Source: Magnetococcus sp. PR-3 (GTDB taxonomy: Bacteria; Pseudomonadota; Magnetococcia; Magnetococcales; Magnetococcaceae). Taken from it: 64,000 nucleotides of DNA. The position numbers and the translations under genes were made by a program. The stretch covers positions 1-64,000 of the forward strand of contig NZ_JBAHUQ010000020.1 in assembly GCF_036689865.1 (NCBI RefSeq). Reading direction: 5' to 3'. Of the stretch, positions 47,344 to 58,618 are shown piece by piece. The first letter of the stretch is position 1; each line of letters begins with the position of its first letter. The notes under the pieces were generated by a model. It searched no databases. It had not been told where the DNA came from and was given only the letters and a program-made list of their open reading frames with translations.

Positions 47344-48789
47344 TTATAGAATCGGGGGTGCCCCAGATTCATATAGGTGCATATAAGCGCGTGCGGCTTT
47401 GCGCCAGCCAAAATCCATATGCATGGCTCTTTGTTGGGCCTTTTTCCAGAGTGTTTTGTTGCGCATACAGCCCATAGCATGGAGCATGGTGGTAAGCAGG
47501 CTCATGCCATCAGCATGTTCAAATTGAAACCCAGTTCCATGCTCTTCAGAGTGGATGTTCTCTACGCTGTCTGCCAACCCCCCAGTCCGTCTTACGAGGG
47601 GTAATGTGCCATATCGCATGGCATAGAGCTGTGTTAGACCACATGGTTCAAAGCGCGAGGGAACCAGTAATATGTCCACGCCAGCTTGAATGCGATGGGC
47701 GTGGGTTTCGTCATAACCAATATGCACCGCAATTAAATGGGGATTTTGTGCAGCCAGTTCTCGCAAGCGATCTTCATAGGCCAGATCTCCACTACCCAGA
47801 ACCACCAGTTGTGCGCCTGCACTGAGGGCGGCTGGTACCGCTTCTAAAACCAGATCAATCCCTTTTTGGTCGGTTAAACGACTGACCATTCCAAACAGTG
47901 GTCGATCATCTTCTTCAATCAAGCCCATCTCTTTTTGAAGTGCGCGTTTATTGTGGATTTTCTCATCCACCTTATCCGGGGCATAGTTATGGGCAATTAA
48001 AGGATCGGTTCTTGGGTCCCATGCGCCATAGTCGATGCCATTGAGGATGCCGTGCAATTGGTGTGCCCGGTCTTTAAGTAGGCCCTCCATCCCAAAGCTA
48101 TAGGCAGGTGTGCAAATTTCATTGGCATAGGAGGGGCTGACCGTGGTTAGCCAATTGCTGTAAAAAAGACCCGCTTTCAAAAAACTAAAATTCCCATGAA
48201 ATTCAGCACCATATACATGCATGGCGCTGGTCGGTATGCCAATTTCATGAATGACCTTAGCGGGGAAGTTACCCTGGAATTGTATATTATGGATGGTCTG
48301 GATTGTCTTGCAGTGGCGATTACCCGAAAAATGCAAATAAACGGAGGCCAGTCCAGCCTGCCAATCATGGGCATGAAGGACATCTGGCCGCCAGCCCAGA
48401 AAACCACCCGCTTCTGCAATTAAGGCAGCGACACGTGAGAGTGCGGCAAATCGAATGGCATTATCCCCCCAGTCCAGGCCATCATGACTTAAATAGGGGT
48501 TGCCCGGTCGATCATAGAGGGTCGGGATATCCAGCGCCCATATAAACACCTCACTATCGGGAAGATATCCTGGTACCAGCCGTACATCGCCATGCCCAAA
48601 TAGTTCTCCAAGTACAATGGCTTGACCTTTATGACGCATGCCCTCTAGAACACTTGGATACCCAGGCACAAGCACGCGCATATCAACGCCATGTTCCATC
48701 AATGCCGCCGGTAGAGCAGCCGCGACATCACCAAGACCACCGGTCTTGATTAAAGGGTAGATTTCAGAGGTGACAAAAAGTACACGCAT
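47344..48789 (-). CDS. glgA: Glycogen synthase, GT5 family (second copy)
   Basis: The 481-residue enzyme starts at ATG 48787-48789 (MRVLFVTSEIYPLIKTGGLG); an ATG seven codons upstream is possible. The KTGGLGDVAAALPAAL loop, LHAHDWQAGLASVYL, VSRLTDQKGIDLVLEAV and PSRFEPCGLTQLYAMRYG are the classical GlgA motifs. It is closer in style to the canonical bacterial GlgA (KTGGLGDV) than the first copy (KVGGLGDV). It is co-oriented with glgP and divergent from glgC, so ADP-glucose supply, elongation and phosphorolysis share one control region. Confidence 0.94.
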   Translation of the reverse strand: MRVLFVTSEIYPLIKTGGLGDVAAALPAALMEHGVDMRVLVPGYPSVLEGMRHKGQAIVLGELFGHGDVRLVPGYLPDSEVFIWALDIPTLYDRPGNPYLSHDGLDWGDNAIRFAALSRVAALIAEAGGFLGWRPDVLHAHDWQAGLASVYLHFSGNRHCKTIQTIHNIQFQGNFPAKVIHEIGIPTSAMHVYGAEFHGNFSFLKAGLFYSNWLTTVSPSYANEICTPAYSFGMEGLLKDRAHQLHGILNGIDYGAWDPRTDPLIAHNYAPDKVDEKIHNKRALQKEMGLIEEDDRPLFGMVSRLTDQKGIDLVLEAVPAALSAGAQLVVLGSGDLAYEDRLRELAAQNPHLIAVHIGYDETHAHRIQAGVDILLVPSRFEPCGLTQLYAMRYGTLPLVRRTGGLADSVENIHSEEHGTGFQFEHADGMSLLTTMLHAMGCMRNKTLWKKAQQRAMHMDFGWRKAARAYMHLYESGAPPIL

Positions 48790-49323
48790 TACAAGGGTTC
48801 CATCGGCCATGTTAAAGAGCTAAGGGATTGATCATAAGGATCTTATGGCTTTGTCAAAATGAAGCCGAATCTTCGTCAAGTTTGCGCCATCTTAAACCCC
48901 GCTTGCAATGGTGTAAATGATTGAGCTTGAGCTGCTCATGCCGTTTATCGTAGGTGTCATATTGTGTCGCTGCTTATCTTTGTTGCGCAGTGCTTGAGAA
49001 ATAGGCGTGGCTGCGGGTAGTGATGATTATCTTTTAGCCTCTTTTTGATGCCTGTTTGTAAGCGCGCATAGAATGAAAGAGGTGTAGTGATACGCTTTAT
49101 GTATGAAACGCTTGTGACAAAGATTTTGCGGTATGGCAAAAATACGGTTGCCTAAGGTAATGATGATTGCTTTTCAGCAGTGATGAGGCGATAACTCATC
49201 TGTTACACTGTTCTTCGGGTATGATGGGTATGATCCCCAAAAAGCCGATTGGGTGTATGTGAGCTCGATGGTCTGATACCAATTTGGGTATTGGCTTTCT
49301 TTAGACTGTTTGGAGAGGTAAAC
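48790..49323. other. Divergent control region between glgA and glgC
   Basis: About 530 bases, AT-rich, without a gene. Promoters for the glgA-glgP operon and for glgC must lie here. I see no strong inverted repeat or consensus promoter. Confidence 0.45.
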
Positions 49324-50601
49324 ATGGCAGAGCAACGCAGTGATGGTGGGGCAAACCTGAACGAAGCCATTCGTCAGAGTTTGATTCTTGTGCTGGCGGG
49401 TGGTCGTGGAAGCCGTTTAAAAAACCTCACTGATACAGAGGCTAAGCCTGCGGTGGCCTTTGCGGGTAAATTCCGTATTATTGATTTTGCTCTATCCAAT
49501 TGTGTGAACTCAGGTATGCGTCGTGTAGGGGTGTTGACCCAATATCGTGCGCATAATCTTATTCAGCATGTTCAGCGTGGCTGGGGATCTTTTCGTGCGG
49601 AATTTGATGAATTTGTGGAGGTCTGGCCTGCTCAGCAACAGACGGCTGCTGAGTCTTGGTATTCAGGTACGGCTGATGCGGTGTATCAGAATATCGATCT
49701 TATAGAGAGTCATGATCCTAAATATGTGGTGATTTTAGGGGGTGACCATATCTATAAGCAGGACTACAGCAAAATGTTGGAGCACCATATTCGCAGTGAA
49801 GCTGCGGCGACGGTCGCCTGCTTGGAGGTCCCCGTGGATCAGGCTCGTGAATTTGGTGTTATGGATGTCGATGCCAATGATCAGATCATTAACTTTTTAG
49901 AGAAACCGGCTGAGCCACCCGAGCTACCAAGCCGTCCTGGCTGGTCACTGGCCAGTATGGGGATCTATATCTTTAATCGTGATCTTTTGGTTGAGCAGTT
50001 AAGAAGAGATGCTCTGCTTGAGGACTCTTCCCATGATTTCGGTAAAGATTTAATTCCCTATTTGGTGCCTAAGGTCAAAGTTATGGCCCATAGCTTTTCT
50101 AAAAGCTGTGTGGGGTTGGATACCAAAAATGAACCTTACTGGCGTGATGTTGGGACATTGGATGCCTATTGGGAAGCCAATATGGACCTGACCCATGTCA
50201 CACCAGAACTGGATCTTTATGATCCAAATTGGCCAATTTGGACCTATCAGGTTCAGCGCCCTGCGGCTAAGTTTGTGTTTAATGATGATAAGCGCCGCGG
50301 ATATGCCGTGGATAGTTTGGTCTCTGCCGGGTGTGTTGTGTCTGGATCAGCGGTGGAGCGTTCCTTGCTGTTTACCGATGTTCGTATCAACTCCTACTCT
50401 GTCGTGACCGACTCTGTCATTTTGCCCCGGGCGGATGTTGGGCGAAAATGCACTTTGATTAAATGTATCGTCGGACCTGATACGGTTATTCCTGATGGTT
50501 TGGAAATTGGTGTTGATCCTGAGTTGGATGCCAAACGTTTTTACCGTACAGAGGGCGGGGTAACCTTGGTCACTAAGGAACATATTGATAAGCTTACCTA
50601 A
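49324..50601 (+). CDS. glgC: Glucose-1-phosphate adenylyltransferase
   Basis: The 425-residue enzyme makes ADP-glucose, the committed step of glycogen synthesis. The ATG at 49324 has GGAGAGG upstream; an earlier frame start at 49249 lacks support. The nucleotide loop is [15 protein letters not shown], followed by [19 protein letters not shown], the catalytic-region [11 protein letters not shown] and [12 protein letters not shown], and the glucose-1-phosphate site FLEKP. The C-terminal left-handed helix contains [15 protein letters not shown]. Length fits GlgC. Two hairpins separate it from purA. Confidence 0.97.
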   Translation: MAEQRSDGGANLNEAIRQSLILVLAGGRGSRLKNLTDTEAKPAVAFAGKFRIIDFALSNCVNSGMRRVGVLTQYRAHNLIQHVQRGWGSFRAEFDEFVEVWPAQQQTAAESWYSGTADAVYQNIDLIESHDPKYVVILGGDHIYKQDYSKMLEHHIRSEAAATVACLEVPVDQAREFGVMDVDANDQIINFLEKPAEPPELPSRPGWSLASMGIYIFNRDLLVEQLRRDALLEDSSHDFGKDLIPYLVPKVKVMAHSFSKSCVGLDTKNEPYWRDVGTLDAYWEANMDLTHVTPELDLYDPNWPIWTYQVQRPAAKFVFNDDKRRGYAVDSLVSAGCVVSGSAVERSLLFTDVRINSYSVVTDSVILPRADVGRKCTLIKCIVGPDTVIPDGLEIGVDPELDAKRFYRTEGGVTLVTKEHIDKLT

Positions 50602-50632
50602 AAAGCTTTTGAGATCACGTGGTTTAAGGAAG

Positions 50633-50661
50633 AGCTCAGCAGAAATGCTGAGCTTTTTTAT
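50633..50661 (+). terminator. Intrinsic terminator of glgC
   Basis: AGCTCAGC (50633-50640) pairs with GCTGAGCT (50647-50654), followed by six or seven T. Confidence 0.9.
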
Positions 50662-50770
50662 TAAGTGGTGAAAATGGGTGGTATTTTCATTGCTGTATAG
50701 TGATGAAAAAGGTGACGGGCTAACGACGAATTCTCTTTGAAACCACCCCTAGTATGGGGAATAATAAGGA

Positions 50771-50796
50771 AAGGGCTCACTTCGTAGCCCTTTTTG
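50771..50796 (+). terminator. Second hairpin with T run upstream of purA
   Basis: AAGGGCT (50771-50777) pairs with AGCCCTT (50786-50792) and runs into TTTT. It sits 120 bases before the purA ATG and could be a back-up terminator or an attenuator, depending on where the purA promoter lies. Confidence 0.65.
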
Positions 50797-50806
50797 TGTG
50801 TCTTGA

Positions 50807-52216
<1,410 letters not shown>

Positions 52217-52251
52217 CATGTAAAACATTGAGCTAGATCAATGGTTTTTAG

Positions 52252-52286
52252 AAAGCCCACATGTGCGAACATGTGGGCTTTTTTGT
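52252..52286 (+). terminator. Intrinsic terminator of purA
   Basis: AAAGCCCACATGT (52252-52264) pairs with ACATGTGGGCTTT (52269-52281) over a GCGA tetraloop, followed by T residues. Confidence 0.92.
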
Positions 52287-52487
52287 GTGATAAATTGATA
52301 GAATAGCCCCAGTATATAGAGATGGGCTGATACGGAACAATCCGCCAAAATCCTGCATTAGTTGTAACAAGCTACGGGAATGGTTGAAGAAAAAAAGTTC
52401 ATTTCTAAGTGGAATCATAAAGGCTTCTGGGATATGCTCATTCAAGGGAAAAATAGTTCCAAACGCGTATAATGCAAGGGGTATTCA

Positions 52488-52976
52488 ATGATGCAACAGG
52501 TTGGTGTAAAGCAGTGGTTGGGTATGGCGGCGCTGGCTGTAGCTCTTATGGTGACGGCTCCTGTTCAAGCTGGTGGTAAGCCTGAGGTGCCTGGTTCACT
52601 GGCAGGTGTCAGTATTGTAGCTGCTGATGAAGTGCTGGCTGCTATGGAGGGTGGAGAAGCTTTTCTGCTCGACTGCCGTAAGGTTTCAGGCTTCGAGGGA
52701 GGCACAGTACCAGGCTCTGTAAATTGTCAGGTCTCTTCTGGCAAGGCCAGTTTGGATGATGCCAATGTGGATGCAACAGCCGCTAAGCTTAAGGGTGAAT
52801 GTTCTGACCTTATGTCCATGGCTAAGGATAAAGAGATCATTACATTCTGTAACGGTCTAACTTGCTGGCGTAGTCCTAAAGCCGCATTGTCGTTGACCAA
52901 GCTGGGTTTTACCAATGTTAAATGGTATCGCTTGGGTATGAATGACTGGAAAGCTCAGGATCTTCCAATCGAATAA
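52488..52976 (+). CDS. Periplasmic rhodanese-like protein
   Basis: The 162-residue protein has a signal peptide (about residues 1-29, ending PVQAG) and one rhodanese domain (about 40-158). The active-site loop is ITFCNGLTCWRSPKAAL, with a catalytic-loop cysteine, and LLDCRKVSGFEGGTVPGSVN is the typical CH2-A region. Such exported single-domain rhodaneses transfer or bind sulfane sulfur, or act in thiol trafficking. AAGGGG precedes the ATG-ATG start. It stands alone and is followed by a hairpin without a T run. Confidence 0.85.
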   Translation: MMQQVGVKQWLGMAALAVALMVTAPVQAGGKPEVPGSLAGVSIVAADEVLAAMEGGEAFLLDCRKVSGFEGGTVPGSVNCQVSSGKASLDDANVDATAAKLKGECSDLMSMAKDKEIITFCNGLTCWRSPKAALSLTKLGFTNVKWYRLGMNDWKAQDLPIE

Positions 52977-52993
52977 TCCTGTCGTTTGCTGTC

Positions 52994-53028
52994 TTACAAG
53001 GAGGGAGTATTATGCTCCCTCCTTGTAA
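52994..53028 (+). other. 14-bp hairpin after the rhodanese gene, no T run
   Basis: TTACAAGGAGGGAG (52994-53007) pairs with CTCCCTCCTTGTAA (53015-53028) over TATTATG. The stem is perfect, but the sequence after it (CGGCTG) is not T-rich. The arms contain strong ribosome-binding-like and anti-ribosome-binding-like sequences. Confidence 0.7.
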
Positions 53029-53211
53029 CGGCTGTAATAGCACAATTTTTTTTCTAAATTATTCTTTTTTTTCTTTGATCACCTGTTAGGCCCTATTTTG
53101 CGGAATGGGGAGATTGGGTTGTGCTGTCTGCGATTGGTGCGTTGAAAGACGTATGGCCAATGGCTCGAATATCGTTGTGTCTGTTTTTCAAGGTTTGAGG
53201 TCTGGTACTCT

Positions 53212-55806
53212 ATGCAATTCTTTAAGAATCTCTCGTTACGCATCAAGCTCTTGTTGACGATTCTCCTACCTCTTGTGGTGATTCTTCTCATCACCCTCTA
53301 TTTCTTGCAGGATATGCAAGAGGACGCCATTGATCGTATGTTGCTCGGTAAGCAGGAGGCCTACGCCAAAAGCCTGCAAAGCTTGATAACAGCACGTGGC
53401 GATACCCTTATGCGTATTGCAGACCTCCCCCGAAAAGATAAGAAACTGATCCGATCTTTGAAAAAAGCGGTACCCGCTAAGGTTAAGCAGCAGGCCGATA
53501 GTGTCTGGAACCTGATGAAAAATGAAAAACGTGGCTCCATGTTTTTCTGGAACAGCAAGCGTTCTCCATCTGTCATTGCCAGTTACTATGAAAATAAAGG
53601 CACGAATGAGTCTTTAAATTTTTCGGCACCCTTGTTGGCGCAAATTGATCAGGCCAAGAAGAAAAAGAAGGTGGTCGGTATCGAGCAGTTCCCGGATGGC
53701 AAAGTTCGTTTAATGCAAATATCCCCTTATTATAATAAGAGAAATAAGGATAAAAATGACAAACGCGGCACCTATAACATGGTGGTGTTGGGTAGTGATT
53801 TAGAGTTGATACAAGCGGACTTAAAAGCGCTGTTAGGGGTCTCAAAAGTATCTCTGGTTAAAGTGGATGGTACGGGTCAGAAGGATTCAGCCGAGCTTCA
53901 AGGGCAGATGGCTGTGGTTGATTTGGTGCTAAAAAATGTCAATAACGCCTCTATTATTGCCATGCGGGTCGAAGAAGATGTCTCCCACTTTTTAAATGAT
54001 TATCACCATGTGATGATCAAAATTAATGGGGTTATCTTCGCCATTGCCATTTTGGCTGCACTCATTGCCATATTCTTGACCAAAAGTCTTGTACAAAGAA
54101 TCCGAGCTATTAATGCCCTTTTGCAACGGGTTGGGCAGGGACATGTGACAGGTTCTGTCCCTGTGAGTTGTGAAGATGAGGTCGATGCCATTGGGCGTGG
54201 TGTGAACCAGATGGTTGAAGGGTTGCGGGGCAGTATTGGTACGCTATCCGTTCAGGCCGATACCATTGCTGCTTGTGCTGATGGTTTGGTCACGCTTCGT
54301 GATCAATTAGAAAGTGATGCAGGTGCTCAGAGTGGCATGATGGGTGAGGTGGTCACCCATAACGGTGATTTGGTGGATGCCTTTGGGCGTATTGAGTCGG
54401 CGATGGAAACTGTTGAGCAGCGTGCCGAAGAGACTTCATCGGCCGCGGCAGCGTTGTCTGGAAATGTCCAGGATATTGCCCATACCTCAGATATGGTCAG
54501 TCAAAATATTAATACCGTTGCTGCCGCTTCTGAAGAGATGCACAGCAACATGACAGAGGTCAAAACCAACCTGGAGCTGGTCAACCAGTCTGTTGGTGAG
54601 ACAGGGGATAATCTACACGGTATGGCCGAAGCCGTTTCGCAGGTGCGTCGTCTGTGTGATGAGGCTGGCAAACAGGCTAAAAATGCCAATACACGGGCAC
54701 AGAACACCCATACCGTAGTCGATCAGCTCAACAGCTCTGCTGACGAGATTGGTAAGGTCGTTGGTATTATTAAGAATATTGCCGATCAAACCAATATGCT
54801 GGCATTGAATGCCTCCATTGAAGCTGCGGGTGCCGGTGAAGCGGGTAAAGGCTTTGCTGTGGTGGCCAATGAGGTTAAAGAGCTGGCCAGTCAAACGGCA
54901 GATGCAACGGCGATGATCTCCAAGCAGATTGGTACCATTCAAGACAACACGGGGCAAGCCTCAGAAGCTGTGATGGAAATTGCCAATGCTGTGAGTGAAA
55001 TTGATCACTCCCTGAATAACGTGACCGAAGCGGTTGAAGAGCAAGAGGGACTAAGCCGTAACGTGGTTGACCACATGAAGCATCTCTCAGAAGCTTCTGA
55101 TGCTGTGATGCGAAATACGGATGAGCTGGATATGGCGGCCCGTGAAATTGCCCGTTCCACAGCAGAAGCTGCAGCTGGGGCTTCGCAGATTGCCGTGACC
55201 TCTTCGCAGGCTGCTGAGTTTGCGCAAAATGTGGCCAGCCAGAGTGAAGATACCCAGCGGGTAACCAGTGAAGCCAAGACGGTGGTTTATCAGACCAATG
55301 AATCCTCCCGTTCTGTGGCTGAAGTGGTGGCCAGTGCGCTACGCCTTAACGGCTTTGTTTCGGCCTCTATTCACGGTTTTGCCAAGATGACAGGTGCCAT
55401 TGAGGACTCTACCTCAACCCTCCATAAAGCTCAGTCACGGTTTGATCTGGGTCAGGTACCATTTGATCTTCGTCGTATTAAAAGTGGGTTAATGCGCTGG
55501 CAGTGTCAGGGGCAGACATTGAGTGAGGGCCGGATGAAGCAGGAGGATGCTGAACAGGCGGCTTCACGTTTCAAACAAGAATCTGTCGGAGATGTGTTGT
55601 TACCCCAAGTTAGAGATATGTTGGACAGTGGGGCCTTGCATGAGTTGGATCAGCAGGTGGGGCAGCTCTCAGAGATGTTAGATCAAGCCAGTAAGGGTTC
55701 GGAATCCAGTGATGACTTTATTGATGCGTATGATGAACATCGTGCTCAGCTGTTTAAGCAGGTAGATACCCTGTATCAGAATAAGATGGAAACATCATCA
55801 ACATGA
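53212..55806 (+). CDS. Methyl-accepting chemotaxis protein
   Basis: The 864-residue chemoreceptor has membrane helices at about 13-32 and 270-290, enclosing a 235-residue periplasmic domain rich in lysine, and a HAMP region (about 290-345). The cytoplasmic signalling domain has the conserved tip [20 protein letters not shown] and [19 protein letters not shown]. The last 120 residues form an extra helical domain of unknown type; it has the length of a CZB zinc domain but I see no His-Cys zinc pattern. No CheA/CheW genes are nearby, so it is an orphan receptor. The ligand is not predictable. Confidence 0.93.
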   Translation: MQFFKNLSLRIKLLLTILLPLVVILLITLYFLQDMQEDAIDRMLLGKQEAYAKSLQSLITARGDTLMRIADLPRKDKKLIRSLKKAVPAKVKQQADSVWNLMKNEKRGSMFFWNSKRSPSVIASYYENKGTNESLNFSAPLLAQIDQAKKKKKVVGIEQFPDGKVRLMQISPYYNKRNKDKNDKRGTYNMVVLGSDLELIQADLKALLGVSKVSLVKVDGTGQKDSAELQGQMAVVDLVLKNVNNASIIAMRVEEDVSHFLNDYHHVMIKINGVIFAIAILAALIAIFLTKSLVQRIRAINALLQRVGQGHVTGSVPVSCEDEVDAIGRGVNQMVEGLRGSIGTLSVQADTIAACADGLVTLRDQLESDAGAQSGMMGEVVTHNGDLVDAFGRIESAMETVEQRAEETSSAAAALSGNVQDIAHTSDMVSQNINTVAAASEEMHSNMTEVKTNLELVNQSVGETGDNLHGMAEAVSQVRRLCDEAGKQAKNANTRAQNTHTVVDQLNSSADEIGKVVGIIKNIADQTNMLALNASIEAAGAGEAGKGFAVVANEVKELASQTADATAMISKQIGTIQDNTGQASEAVMEIANAVSEIDHSLNNVTEAVEEQEGLSRNVVDHMKHLSEASDAVMRNTDELDMAAREIARSTAEAAAGASQIAVTSSQAAEFAQNVASQSEDTQRVTSEAKTVVYQTNESSRSVAEVVASALRLNGFVSASIHGFAKMTGAIEDSTSTLHKAQSRFDLGQVPFDLRRIKSGLMRWQCQGQTLSEGRMKQEDAEQAASRFKQESVGDVLLPQVRDMLDSGALHELDQQVGQLSEMLDQASKGSESSDDFIDAYDEHRAQLFKQVDTLYQNKMETSST

Positions 55807-55840
55807 ATACATGGTTCTGCACAGGCTTGAATGAGGCATA

Positions 55841-55876
55841 AAAAAGCACGCACTTGAAAGAGTGCGTGCTTTTTTT
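55841..55876 (+). terminator. Intrinsic terminator of the chemoreceptor gene
   Basis: AAAAAGCACGCACT (55841-55854) pairs with AGTGCGTGCTTTTT (55861-55874) over TGAAAG, followed by more T. Confidence 0.93.
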
Positions 55877-56070
55877 TGTGTTTATAATTTGTTCTTGAAT
55901 GATTTTTTTATTCAAGAAGATCTTGCAATTGTTCGAATGAGTATTAAATAATCGTAGTTCCATTGTTTGGTTCTTTGCTGGATCACGACAATGCAAAAGA
56001 TGGCATTTTGCCGTCACATCCTGATGTTTGTTTGGGCCAGGATGCATCTTTATGTGAGGGGGAGCGCTAC

Positions 56071-57852
56071 ATGGGTCTCAATGCCACCAAGGTTCTATTA
56101 ATTACTGACACGCCCATGCTCAATAAAATCATCTCATCCGCTGTGGCGGATGATGAGCGGTTTAATGTTGAGGAACTCTCTTCGGATAGTGATGGTTTTT
56201 TTGAGCAGATTGTTGAAATTGTGCCGGATCTCGTGTTCTTACGCACAGAGTTGAAAGGTACCAATGGTATTCAGGTTTGTGAGTCCATTAAGCGCCATAA
56301 ACTTCTTGGGAAATGCACGAAGGTTGTCTTTCTTTCCGGTAATCCTCAAATTCGTGAACAAGCCATTCAGCACCGCGCCGATCAATTTTTGACCTTACCC
56401 TTTCAAAAGGATGATGTGGTTCAGCTGGTTGACCTTTTGGTCCCACCTGTACCGACGGTGTTGTATGTGGAAGATAGTGACCTGTTCCACCGCGTGGTTG
56501 TACCACCTTTGCGTGAAGAGGGGTTTCATGTTGTTGAAGCCTGGGATGGTCGTGAAGCACTGACGTTGGTTGATACCGCAGACGTTGATATCATTGTGAG
56601 TGACGTGGAAATGCCGGAAATGGATGGGTTAACGCTTTGCCATAACGTGCGTTCGACAATGGTTCAAGATATCCCCATTCTGTTGCTTACCTCACAGACC
56701 TCTGAGGAGGCCATTGCCAAAGGGTTTGATGCCGGAGCAGATGATTATTTGGCTAAGCCTGTGGTGGTCCCTGAGTTGGTATCCCGTATTCGCAGGCTGT
56801 TGAGCTCTAGTGCGGAAGCGGAACGTCCCGAGCGTATCTTGGTTGTAGACGACTCAGAGATGATTCGTACCACCTTGCGTAATGCCCTAACGGCCCAGGG
56901 ATTCCGGGTTGATGAAGCTGAAGATGGTTTGCAAGGTTTGGGGATGGTTATGAAAAATAACTATAGCCTTGTGATCTCTGACTATGAGATGCCCAATCTT
57001 GATGGACTTGAGATGTGTGTGCGGATCCGAGGTAGTGAAAACAAGCAGCGCGCTAATCTGCCCATTGTTTTTGTGACCACACGGGATTCAAAAGCAGACA
57101 TGGTGAAAATCCGTTCCATTGGCATTCAGGCCTTTATCTCTAAGCCATTTGTTGGTGACCGGGTTGTCGCTGAAGTTGAGCGGGTTTTGGCCGATCGTCG
57201 TTTGGAGCAGCAGCGTGCTTCCTTCCGCAACTACCTCAGTCACCTCTCTCACCATAAAATTGTTGACCTTTATGACGATGAGGGTGGGGTTTCTGATGAT
57301 CAGTTCCGTACGCTGCTCTATCTGGATATTGTTGGTTTTGGGCAGATTTGCCGTAGCCTCAATGCCAAAGATCTAGTCACGTTCTTAAACCGTTATTTTG
57401 ATCTGGTTTGTGAAGTTATGGTTAAGCATAACGCAACAGTGGATAAGCTGATTAATGATGGTTTGTATGTGTCGTTTGATCGGCAAGATGATGGCGCGCA
57501 TCGTGCGGTGACGGCTGCTTGTAAGTTGGTAGAAGCCTTGCCTAAGATCCATAGTGAAACAGGCCAGACCTTTAAAGTGCGTATTGGTATTAATGCAGGT
57601 CGGATTGTGTTGGGTAACATTGGTAGCCACTACCGTGATCGTAACTTTACGGTGATTGGGGATAATGTCGAGTTGGCCTACCAAGCTGCCCGCTCTGATA
57701 AAGAGGGCAACCAGGTTGTGATTACAGAATCTGTACGCAAACTACTGGATGAAAAGCTGGAAGTTCGTGAGTATGGCACCCAAGATATTCATGGTGAGAG
57801 TGCCATGCCGCTGTTTGTTGTGGATAAGCTAAACGAAGCATACAACGATTAG
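56071..57852 (+). CDS. Triple-receiver class III adenylate/guanylate cyclase
   Basis: The 593-residue protein starts at ATG 56071 behind GGGGGAG. Three receivers come first. REC1 (about 5-120) has arginine where the phospho-aspartate should be (VFLRTELKG). REC2 (126-245) and REC3 (252-375) keep theirs (IIVSDVEMPEMDG, VISDYEMPNLDG) and lysines (LAKPV, ISKPF). The class III cyclase domain (405-580) has metal-binding LYLDIVGFG and LINDGLYVSF, and RIGINAGRIVLGN and FTVIGDNVELAYQAA around the substrate site. It should make cAMP or cGMP under phosphorelay control. A chemoreceptor precedes it, so the two may belong to one signalling output. A terminator follows. Confidence 0.93.
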   Translation: MGLNATKVLLITDTPMLNKIISSAVADDERFNVEELSSDSDGFFEQIVEIVPDLVFLRTELKGTNGIQVCESIKRHKLLGKCTKVVFLSGNPQIREQAIQHRADQFLTLPFQKDDVVQLVDLLVPPVPTVLYVEDSDLFHRVVVPPLREEGFHVVEAWDGREALTLVDTADVDIIVSDVEMPEMDGLTLCHNVRSTMVQDIPILLLTSQTSEEAIAKGFDAGADDYLAKPVVVPELVSRIRRLLSSSAEAERPERILVVDDSEMIRTTLRNALTAQGFRVDEAEDGLQGLGMVMKNNYSLVISDYEMPNLDGLEMCVRIRGSENKQRANLPIVFVTTRDSKADMVKIRSIGIQAFISKPFVGDRVVAEVERVLADRRLEQQRASFRNYLSHLSHHKIVDLYDDEGGVSDDQFRTLLYLDIVGFGQICRSLNAKDLVTFLNRYFDLVCEVMVKHNATVDKLINDGLYVSFDRQDDGAHRAVTAACKLVEALPKIHSETGQTFKVRIGINAGRIVLGNIGSHYRDRNFTVIGDNVELAYQAARSDKEGNQVVITESVRKLLDEKLEVREYGTQDIHGESAMPLFVVDKLNEAYND

Positions 57853-57880
57853 TGGGTAGCTGTTTTGGCGAGAGCATTGT

Positions 57881-57913
57881 ATAAGGGCGTTGCTCAGCAG
57901 CGCCCTTATTTTA
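57881..57913 (+). terminator. Intrinsic terminator of the cyclase gene
   Basis: ATAAGGGCGTTGC (57881-57893) pairs with GCAGCGCCCTTAT (57897-57909) with one G-T pair, followed by TTTT. Confidence 0.85.
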
Positions 57914-57972
57914 TAGGGTATTGATGTCTGCTAAGGTTAAATGGCTGTATTTAAGAAGGAAACTGTTTGGTG

Positions 57973-58557
57973 ATGAAAGAGGAAGAGGTTTTGGTATTGT
58001 GGAAGGCGCAGGTAGATCCGCCTATGGTGGATCGTTGCCCTATGGGGTGGAGGAAGCATCTGTTTATTGTCTTTCAGGATGTCTGTCATACGTTGCAACT
58101 GCCTAACTCTGAGTCCCATGCTTTTTTGAACCATTTGATTGTGGCGATCAACGCTTGGTGTGGTCCTTATCCAGACCCCTCTTTGTTACCTTGGGTCGTT
58201 GGGGTTCAGCGTTATCGTCCAGAGGTCTATCAAGCTTTCTCTCAAAACCGGCCCGACAGCTTAGATCCTGCTTGGTCTATTAACTGCAAAACCTATGGTT
58301 TAACCTGTGCCATTTATCATGGACTAACAGGGGATGCCAACCCCATGCGTATGCGTGAGCGGATGTGGGAGGCGGAAGATCTGATTGAGGAGTATTACGA
58401 AACCCACGGAGGGCGCTGTATTGGGCCGTTTGATGGGCGTAGTACCGAAGAGATCTACCAGATGTGTGGCCATATTGAAGATATGTTGCACTGTCTGGAT
58501 GGTTTGGCTCTGCGTAAGCCTGAACTTGTTGTGCCTGTGGTGGCTGACCAAGTTTAA
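57973..58557 (+). CDS. Protein of unknown function (194 residues)
   Basis: The frame encodes a soluble protein with many aromatic residues, starting MKEEEVLVLWKAQVDPPMVD. AAGGAA lies 11 bases before the ATG; GTG at 57970 and TTG at 57967 are alternatives. There is no signal peptide or membrane helix. I see regions such as MRERMWEAEDLIEEYYETHG and a C-terminal helix with CGHIEDMLHCLDGL, but recognise no family. The codon pattern and the terminator after it support a real gene. It may be cytosolic and linked to the cyclase only by position. Confidence 0.65.
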   Translation: MKEEEVLVLWKAQVDPPMVDRCPMGWRKHLFIVFQDVCHTLQLPNSESHAFLNHLIVAINAWCGPYPDPSLLPWVVGVQRYRPEVYQAFSQNRPDSLDPAWSINCKTYGLTCAIYHGLTGDANPMRMRERMWEAEDLIEEYYETHGGRCIGPFDGRSTEEIYQMCGHIEDMLHCLDGLALRKPELVVPVVADQV

Positions 58558-58578
58558 ACAGATCGTGGTGGGAAGATT

Positions 58579-58613
58579 AAAGGGGGTGGGCATGTGCTCA
58601 CCCCCTTTTTATA
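58579..58613. terminator. Bidirectional terminator between convergent genes
   Basis: AAAGGGGGTGGGCA (58579-58592) pairs with TGCTCACCCCCTTT (58595-58608) with one G-T pair, with T residues on one side and A residues on the other. Confidence 0.85.
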
Positions 58614-58618
58614 TGTGC

